In this document: piece after piece, positions 6,071-10,114 of the stretch
Layout of the letters: every line of letters starts with the position of its first letter
Position numbering within the stretch: position 1 is the stretch's first letter
Assembly: GCA_022866015.1 (NCBI GenBank)
Contig: JALHTX010000094.1
Span: 1 to 10,114 of the forward strand
Direction of reading: 5' to 3'
Source: Thermoplasmatota archaeon
Lineage (GTDB): Archaea; Thermoplasmatota; E2; DHVEG-1
DNA length: 10,114 nt
Translations under genes and position numbers: made by a program
Notes under the pieces: model-generated
What the model was told of the DNA's origin: nothing
What the model saw: only the letters and a program-made list of their open reading frames with translations
Database searches by the model: none

Positions 6071-6709
6071 ATGGAATACAAACTATCATCGTCAAGCTTG
6101 AACTTGCTTGAAGATTGCCCTCGATGTTTTTGGCTATCGCAGGTAAAGAAGATTAAGCGCCCTTCTGGACCGATGTCCTCGATACCGATAAAGATGGACA
6201 GCATCATAAAAAAATACTTCAACAAGTATAGGGAACTAAATGAATTGCCACCGATAATCCAAGGAAAGATTACAGGTCGTTTAGCTATTGATATGCCGAA
6301 GACTCTAACATATACAGAAGACAACGGGATTACTTTAATGGGTCGTCCAGATGATTATTTTGAACTTGAAGATAACAACATTGTAGCATTTGATCATAAA
6401 ACAAAATCTAAGGCTCCTGAGGATGTTCATTCTTCTTATAAGCTACAATTGAATGTCTATTCCTATCTGCTAAAAGCAATGGGTTACAAGACAACCAATA
6501 AAGCATATCTGGCATTCTATTATCCTGATGATTGTGAATTGCATAATGGGATGTGTATTCATTGCACAGTTATTGAAGTGAAAACAGACCCATCACATGC
6601 AAAGGGATTGGTGAATAAGGCATACAATGTGTTAAATGGACCTATGCCAAAACATAGCGATAATTGTGAATATTGTAAATGGATAGAAGAAACACTAAAA
6701 ATAAAATGA
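6071..6709 (+). CDS. Cas4/RecB-like PD-(D/E)XK nuclease, stand-alone
   Basis: A 212-aa single-domain nuclease of the RecB/Cas4 branch. It opens with LSSSSLNLLEDCPRCFWL (C16, C19). Acidic residues in GRPDD (91-95) are followed by AFDHKTK (D108, K110 of the D-X-K motif) and QLNVY (Q126, Y130), the usual C-terminal Q/Y motif of RecB-type nucleases. CEYC at the C-terminus (C199, C202) together with C16 and C19 could hold a 4Fe-4S cluster or zinc, as in Cas4/AddB-type enzymes. All catalytic positions are present, so it should cut DNA. No cas1 or cas2 gene and no CRISPR repeat lies in the window, so this is not Cas4 in context. The family seems to occur as free-standing proteins. ATG at 6071 has a good SD (AAGGAAAGGA). 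It diverges from the radical SAM-EVE gene and converges on the ParB operon. Confidence 0.85.
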   Translation: MEYKLSSSSLNLLEDCPRCFWLSQVKKIKRPSGPMSSIPIKMDSIIKKYFNKYRELNELPPIIQGKITGRLAIDMPKTLTYTEDNGITLMGRPDDYFELEDNNIVAFDHKTKSKAPEDVHSSYKLQLNVYSYLLKAMGYKTTNKAYLAFYYPDDCELHNGMCIHCTVIEVKTDPSHAKGLVNKAYNVLNGPMPKHSDNCEYCKWIEETLKIK

Positions 6710-6711
6710 AT

Positions 6712-6736
6712 TGATTTATAGCTAGTTTTTAAATCA
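6712..6736. terminator. Hairpin between convergent genes
   Basis: TGATTTA (6712-6718) pairs perfectly with TAAATCA (6730-6736), and a T-tract follows on the + strand (6737-6742). It lies just after the nuclease stop and overlaps the TGA of the 54-aa minus-strand gene, so it could end transcription from either side. Confidence 0.4.
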
Positions 6737-6898
6737 TTTTTTGGGATTTATTATTTCTTCGTTACCATCGATAGACCAGATAAATTTTATACCATCAGGT
6801 TTTTCAAAATCTCTCTTAACAATTTTAAGAAGACTATGTTTTTTAAGTCGCATTTTATCCATTATGCTATATTCGTAGTGCTCCATTCTTTGTCTCAT
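6734..6898 (-). CDS. Small 54-aa protein, last gene of the ParB operon
   Basis: This is a 54-codon frame. It begins MRQRMEHYEYSIMDKMRLKK and ends FEKPDGIKFIWSIDGNEEII-NPKK. The N-terminal half is basic and helical; the second half suggests a two-stranded sheet (GIKFIWSIDGNEE). The start ATG at 6896-6898 is 42 nt after the stop of the preceding gene, and an in-frame TGA four codons upstream excludes a longer form. No strong SD is visible, and M5 is an alternative start. I do not recognise it. Its position makes it a likely accessory protein of the same operon. Confidence 0.5.
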   Translation of the reverse strand: MRQRMEHYEYSIMDKMRLKKHSLLKIVKRDFEKPDGIKFIWSIDGNEEIINPKK

Positions 6899-6940
6899 AC
6901 TTATGAATCATTTAATATTATTTAACTCTTTATTCATTTT

Positions 6941-7708
6941 TCAAAAACCGTTAGCTTTCTTTGGATAAATTATAGATATTACCATATACGTTCCCCAACG
7001 ATTATGCGTTCCAACGATAAAATATAATTCAGGTTTTTTGTTCATATCATCTAACATTCTTTGTTTGACTTTTTCTAAAACAGTTTTTTCATCAGGATAT
7101 TTACCCAATTTTCGATAATTTTCACAATTTCTGTATAATTCACCCAATTCCCAATCAATACATAGCATTTCATGTCCGCTACAATCATTGGAACCTGAAC
7201 AATTAAATCTATATCTAAACTCCTTTTTAGGTAAATCTATTAGTATGACGCTATCGCCAAAAAGTGTTTGTTGTTTTTGATTTTCTAAAAGTTCTAGATA
7301 ATGTGTATTATCATCTGCAACAAAACCTGTTATTATTGGTTTGATTACACCTAATGAAATTTCAGTTTGTTTTTTATTATCAAGATATTCTAATGAGGTA
7401 AGTTTCTGATCGAGGATATTTTTAATTTCGGCGAAACTGGATTCGTCCATCTGCCGTATACTTTGTGAGATTACCTTCCTGCTTTCAGGTCTATGATCCG
7501 AAGGATCTACACTCTCCAATTCATATTCTATCCATGTTTTTTTCTTAAAACGTGTATCTTGTCCCCTCCAAAAAACTTCCCATGGTACGGGATATATTCT
7601 TCGCCATTCTCCTCCATCAGTAATTCCAGCAATACAAACTAAATGTTCATATTTTTTGCTAATAATTGGACATGCCTTTCCCAATACCAACAATCGTTCT
7701 TTTTTCAT
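6941..7708 (-). CDS. Cys/His-motif protein, possibly dual-OB-like, linked to ParB
   Basis: A 255-aa protein with motifs I recall from a widespread uncharacterised family often seen in accessory islands. These are CIAGITDGGEWRRIYPVP (25-42), WIEYEL with downstream DHRPESRK (71-78), and a Cys/His segment, C170, C176, H179, C183 in CSGHEMLCIDWE followed by LYRN. It ends with FIVGTHNRWGTYMVISIIYP. The N-terminal segment resembles the start of dual-OB-fold proteins, which suggests nucleic-acid binding, and the Cys/His group suggests a bound metal. The family name is uncertain and the function is inferred. The ATG at 7708 is 2 nt after the ParB stop and has AAAGG as SD, so the two genes are translationally coupled. 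No signal peptide or membrane segment. Confidence 0.7.
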   Translation of the reverse strand: MKKERLLVLGKACPIISKKYEHLVCIAGITDGGEWRRIYPVPWEVFWRGQDTRFKKKTWIEYELESVDPSDHRPESRKVISQSIRQMDESSFAEIKNILDQKLTSLEYLDNKKQTEISLGVIKPIITGFVADDNTHYLELLENQKQQTLFGDSVILIDLPKKEFRYRFNCSGSNDCSGHEMLCIDWELGELYRNCENYRKLGKYPDEKTVLEKVKQRMLDDMNKKPELYFIVGTHNRWGTYMVISIIYPKKANGF

Positions 7709-7710
7709 TT

Positions 7711-8706
7711 TTACCTTTTAATTTTATCAAAAATAATTACATTTACAACTTCATCTGGATCCCATTTTCCATGTAGATTTTTCCATACTTCTTTAAACTC
7801 TTCAAGTGTATATCCGCCCTCTCGTTTGGCATCTTTTTCTGTAAAATCCCCCAATTTTTTCTTTTCAATTTTTTTAACAATTAAATCTGCAAAAGCTGGT
7901 TGCCAAAGATTAGCTCTTATTATTGTTCCTTCTCTTATTTTAGGATCAATTGATTTCCTACTTGTTTGTGTTTTTATTCCATCGAGTATCGGTTGCATAT
8001 GCGATAAACGGAATGGGATTTCAGCAGGTTCTTGTTCAAATTCTTTAAAGATTTCATCAACACTTTTTTCCTGTTCTTTAGCAACAGAAAAAAGTATCTT
8101 CTGTTCTTCCCTATGAGTAAATTTTCCTTCAGAAAGCTGTTTTGCTACTTTTATTTGTCTATCTGGATCTTTGATTTTAGTAGCTATAACTCTAGCTGTA
8201 TACCCAGATATTTTTCCCGCAGATCTTTTACCGTGACCTGTGGCAGTAGGCGGAACAACCATTCTTTGTACTTCAGGTGTTAAATTTTTTGCCGTAGCCA
8301 CCCACTGTGAGATACGACCTGGATATATACTCAGCGACTTACTAACTGCAGTTATATTAGGATATTTTTCAGGATATTCCTCCATCATATTTAAAATCGT
8401 TTTTCCTTTATCCACATCGGTTAGATCTTCTCTTTGTATGTTTTCTACTAAATTCCATTCGATAACTTGAGTATTATTTAATTCTTTAATAATAACAGGA
8501 ATTTTATCTAAACCCGCTTTTTTTGCAGCGTTATATCTTCTTTCACCCACAACAATTTCGTATCTAGCACCATTTGGGCGTACGACTATTGGTTCAATAA
8601 TACCTTGTTGTCTAATGCTATCTGCTAAATTATCTAATTCTATATCAGAAATATTTGATCTAGGATTCTTATTATTTAAATCTATTTTATTTATATCTAA
8701 TAACAT
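7711..8706 (-). CDS. ParB N-terminal domain / HTH / ASCH domain protein
   Basis: A 331-aa three-part protein. Residues 1-95 are a ParB/Srx-like domain: NPR (14-16), GIIEPIVVRP (35-44), GERRYNAA (54-61) and ENIQRED (88-94), the boxes that bind CTP in true ParB proteins. About 100-140 is a helix-turn-helix (NITAVSKSLSIYPGRISQW). A basic central region follows (TGHGKRSAGK). Residues 230-331 form an ASCH-type PUA-like domain (IPFRLSHMQPILDGIKTQTSR, EGTIIRANLW). ParB normally loads on parS DNA beside a ParA ATPase; no parA is present, and the C-terminal ASCH replaces the usual dimerisation domain, so a chromosome partition role is doubtful. Proteins of this build are more likely to recognise specific or modified nucleic acid. 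Start ATG is 10 nt after the regulator stop. Second gene of the operon. Confidence 0.85.
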   Translation of the reverse strand: MLLDINKIDLNNKNPRSNISDIELDNLADSIRQQGIIEPIVVRPNGARYEIVVGERRYNAAKKAGLDKIPVIIKELNNTQVIEWNLVENIQREDLTDVDKGKTILNMMEEYPEKYPNITAVSKSLSIYPGRISQWVATAKNLTPEVQRMVVPPTATGHGKRSAGKISGYTARVIATKIKDPDRQIKVAKQLSEGKFTHREEQKILFSVAKEQEKSVDEIFKEFEQEPAEIPFRLSHMQPILDGIKTQTSRKSIDPKIREGTIIRANLWQPAFADLIVKKIEKKKLGDFTEKDAKREGGYTLEEFKEVWKNLHGKWDPDEVVNVIIFDKIKR

Positions 8707-8716
8707 ATACTTTCGC

Positions 8717-9139
8717 CTAAAGATTTTTTATTTTTTGATTTAACCGCCATATAATTCCTCTATTTCTATCTCGTATTCTAATTAAATGAATATCTTCTTC
8801 TAATTTTTTTACCCACCTATTATTAGGAACTTTTTGATGAAAATTCTCAATCTTTTTAATTTCGGTCCAGGTGAGCCCCGACGGGTTGTTTTTTAATGAA
8901 AATTCAATTTTTCTTTTAAATTCTTCATATGATATTTTTACCTCTTTTTTTGAGGTTAAAAATTCAATTTCTTTATTTTTCAAAGGTTTGATCAAGAGAT
9001 TTTTTCCTTGAATTTCCTCTTTTAGCCATTCTACTTCTTTCCATCCTATTTTTTCAATTGTAGAGGGAGGGATCACAATAATCCATTTTGCGTATTCTTT
9101 ATCATCTACTACCCGTGACAACTGTTTTTGCAATCTCAT
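8717..9139 (-). CDS. AbrB-like / winged-helix regulator heading the operon
   Basis: I place the start at the ATG 9137-9139, giving 140 aa. The N-terminus (RLQKQLSRVVDDKEYAKWII, then VIPPSTIEKIGWKE and LLIKP) looks like a SpoVT/AbrB swapped-hairpin DNA-binding domain. The C-terminal half (SGLTWTEIKKIENF, NNRWVKKLEEDIHLIR, GIIWRL) looks like a winged helix. A GTG at 9226 would add 29 residues, but that stretch contains TATA boxes and an inverted repeat. A TATA-like TTTATAAT (near 9168) lies about 28 nt before ATG 9139, fitting a leaderless transcript. It is probably a local transcription factor that regulates its own operon through the inverted repeat upstream (inference). An antitoxin-like role is possible, but no toxin is recognisable. 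Confidence 0.7.
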   Translation of the reverse strand: MRLQKQLSRVVDDKEYAKWIIVIPPSTIEKIGWKEVEWLKEEIQGKNLLIKPLKNKEIEFLTSKKEVKISYEEFKRKIEFSLKNNPSGLTWTEIKKIENFHQKVPNNRWVKKLEEDIHLIRIRDRNRGIIWRLNQKIKNL

Positions 9140-9163
9140 ATTATGAGGTGTATAAGAAAAAAG

Positions 9164-9230
9164 TACATTATAAACTTTTAGGTGCCGAAAAGTATAAATA
9201 GTGTGTAAGGTATATATTTTAGGCACCTAA
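9164..9230. promoter_or_regulatory. Operon promoter with a 9-bp inverted repeat (candidate operator)
   Basis: TTAGGTGCC (9178-9186) and GGCACCTAA (9222-9230) are perfect inverted copies 35 bp apart. They bracket TATA-like sequences facing both ways (AGTATAAATAG from 9191; TATATA near 9211-9216). The minus-strand TTTATAAT near 9168 is suited to the regulator gene. A dimeric regulator bound to both arms could repress the operon and any + strand transcription toward the transposase. The right arm could alternatively mark an IS end or target. Confidence 0.45.
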
Positions 9231-9245
9231 TATTATAATTGCCGA

Positions 9246-9264
9246 AGGGAGTTTAGGACTCCCT
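9246..9264 (+). repeat. Hairpin in the IS leader
   Basis: AGGGAGT (9246-9252) pairs with ACTCCCT (9258-9264) around a TTAGG loop, 18 nt before the transposase start. Such hairpins near IS ends often shield the transposase start from outside transcripts, but here that role is inferred. Confidence 0.4.
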
Positions 9265-9281
9265 CAAGCAGGAGACATTGA

Positions 9282-10114
9282 ATGCGGTCAAGCAGTCCAA
9301 ACATCTCCAGAAAAAATATAGAACTGGAGATTTATAAAACATTCGAACAATTCAAAGAAAAAAAGAATATTTCTATAGCGGACTATCTCAAAAGTTTTAA
9401 TGCATCTATATTTGGAAACCAAGAATATAGGAAGATAAAGTTTCCATATGAATCACTTGTCAAACTTGTTTTATTCCAGAAGTTAAAAGGGTTTAGATTT
9501 CAAACAAGGTTAGTTAGATATTTGAAAAGGCATCCTGCTGATAAGTTTAAACTAGGTTTTAGTGTAACTCCAGATCAGACCACTATAAGTTATTTCATAA
9601 ACCATATCCTTAATAATGAAACAAAAAAAACCATCGACTATGTTGCATCAAAAATTGAAGAGATCTCAGAAAAGTTTGGTATTCTCCTTGATGTAAGAAC
9701 CTTAGAACCTCAGAAACCATATAAAGAAACTAAAGAACGAAACCTGTACTTGCAGAAGAACGATAAAACCAAGGAGGTCTGCCGACTCTTCAAGAAACGA
9801 TTCTCACCATTCATCAATCTTAATCTGAAAAACAATACCATCTACAAGAAAACACAATTTATCGACCTCATGATCCACATGGGGATGACCAAAGACTTCG
9901 CTGAAAATGGAAGCAAAACATACAAAGAGTTGCGAGGCGAGAATAATCCCGATGCAGACACTTTATTGTATCATCTGAAAAACTATACGAATTACAAAGA
10001 CCTACATCGAATGTTTACCACCTTATTTGAGGTTGTCTGGGAGATGACACGGCAAGCTAACACCTTCGATATACGGAAACGATACGATGTTGCAATTGAT
10101 TTTACAGAATGGTA
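9282..10114 (+). CDS. DDE-type transposase, 3' truncated by the window
   Basis: An uninterrupted frame of 277 complete codons runs from ATG 9282 off the right edge. SD GGAG (9271-9274) lies 7 nt upstream. It begins MRSSSPNISRKNIELEIYKT. Basic helical regions follow (KLVLFQKLKGFRFQTRLVRYLKR) with SVTPDQTTISYFINHIL, typical of the N-terminal DNA-binding part of IS4-superfamily-like transposases. Close to the edge YDVAIDFTEW (268-277) looks like the first catalytic Asp motif (D273), with the second Asp and the Glu outside the window. The copy seems intact as far as it goes. It resembles transposases I associate with archaea, but I cannot assign the exact IS family. It is transcribed away from the regulator operon. 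Confidence 0.75.
   Translation, partial: MRSSSPNISRKNIELEIYKTFEQFKEKKNISIADYLKSFNASIFGNQEYRKIKFPYESLVKLVLFQKLKGFRFQTRLVRYLKRHPADKFKLGFSVTPDQTTISYFINHILNNETKKTIDYVASKIEEISEKFGILLDVRTLEPQKPYKETKERNLYLQKNDKTKEVCRLFKKRFSPFINLNLKNNTIYKKTQFIDLMIHMGMTKDFAENGSKTYKELRGENNPDADTLLYHLKNYTNYKDLHRMFTTLFEVVWEMTRQANTFDIRKRYDVAIDFTEW

Larger units (their letters stand above)
9231..10114 (+). mobile_element. Insertion sequence, left part only
   Basis: The transposase gene, its leader hairpin and a marked shift to less AT-rich sequence indicate an insertion sequence whose right end lies beyond the window. The left boundary is somewhere between about 9140 and 9246; 9231, just after the inverted repeat, is a guess. 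Terminal repeats and target duplication cannot be defined without the other end. Confidence 0.5.

Noticed and set aside
6071..6709. Assignment as Cas4 of a CRISPR system.
   Set aside because: No cas1, cas2 or repeat-spacer array anywhere in the window; the sequence fits a free-standing RecB-like family better.
8032..8470. Two + strand frames of 76-83 codons inside the ParB-ASCH gene.
   Set aside because: Phe/Ser-rich shadow translations of the AT-rich minus-strand gene.
7711..8706. Chromosome or plasmid partition protein ParB.
   Set aside because: No ParA neighbour, and an ASCH domain in place of the ParB C-terminal dimerisation domain.
9140..9226. Start of the AbrB-like regulator at GTG 9226 (29 extra residues).
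   Set aside because: The extra segment holds TATA boxes and the inverted repeat, and the recognisable domain begins exactly at ATG 9139, which fits a leaderless start.

Overview
The window looks archaeal, probably from an AT-rich methanogen-like euryarchaeon. Supporting signs are TATA-type promoters 22-30 nt upstream of starts (some apparently leaderless), several strong Shine-Dalgarno sequences, a small regulator of AbrB-fold plus winged-helix build, and a DDE transposase of a type I associate with archaeal insertion sequences. This is inferred from style; there is no rRNA, tRNA or taxonomic marker gene to confirm it.

Layout. 1-113: end of an upstream region with a hairpin. 114-797 (-): unrecognised exported or lipid-facing protein whose signal peptide lies upstream of any canonical start codon. 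996-1274 (-): small coiled-coil protein. 1412-1722 (+): decayed gene remnant. 1884-2207 (+): promoter, a folded 5' leader with a three-way junction, and two micro-ORFs, all leading into a 136-aa unknown protein (2200-2610). 2631-3989 (-): M42-type metalloaminopeptidase, convergent with the previous gene. The three minus-strand genes at 114, 996 and 2631 each carry the same promoter/leader element.

The most interesting part is 4187-9139. A radical SAM enzyme fused to a C-terminal EVE domain (4187-5980, -) diverges from a Cas4/RecB-like PD-(D/E)XK nuclease (6071-6709, +). The nuclease converges on a four-gene minus-strand operon: AbrB-like/winged-helix regulator, ParB-HTH-ASCH protein, a Cys/His-rich protein that may be of the dual-OB type, and a 54-aa protein. 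EVE and ASCH are both PUA-like folds used to bind nucleic acid, often modified bases. Their co-occurrence with a radical SAM enzyme and a nuclease suggests a nucleic-acid modification or modification-sensing (defence-like) island. That functional link is inference.

9231-10114: left part of an insertion sequence, with a transposase cut by the window end just after its first catalytic Asp.
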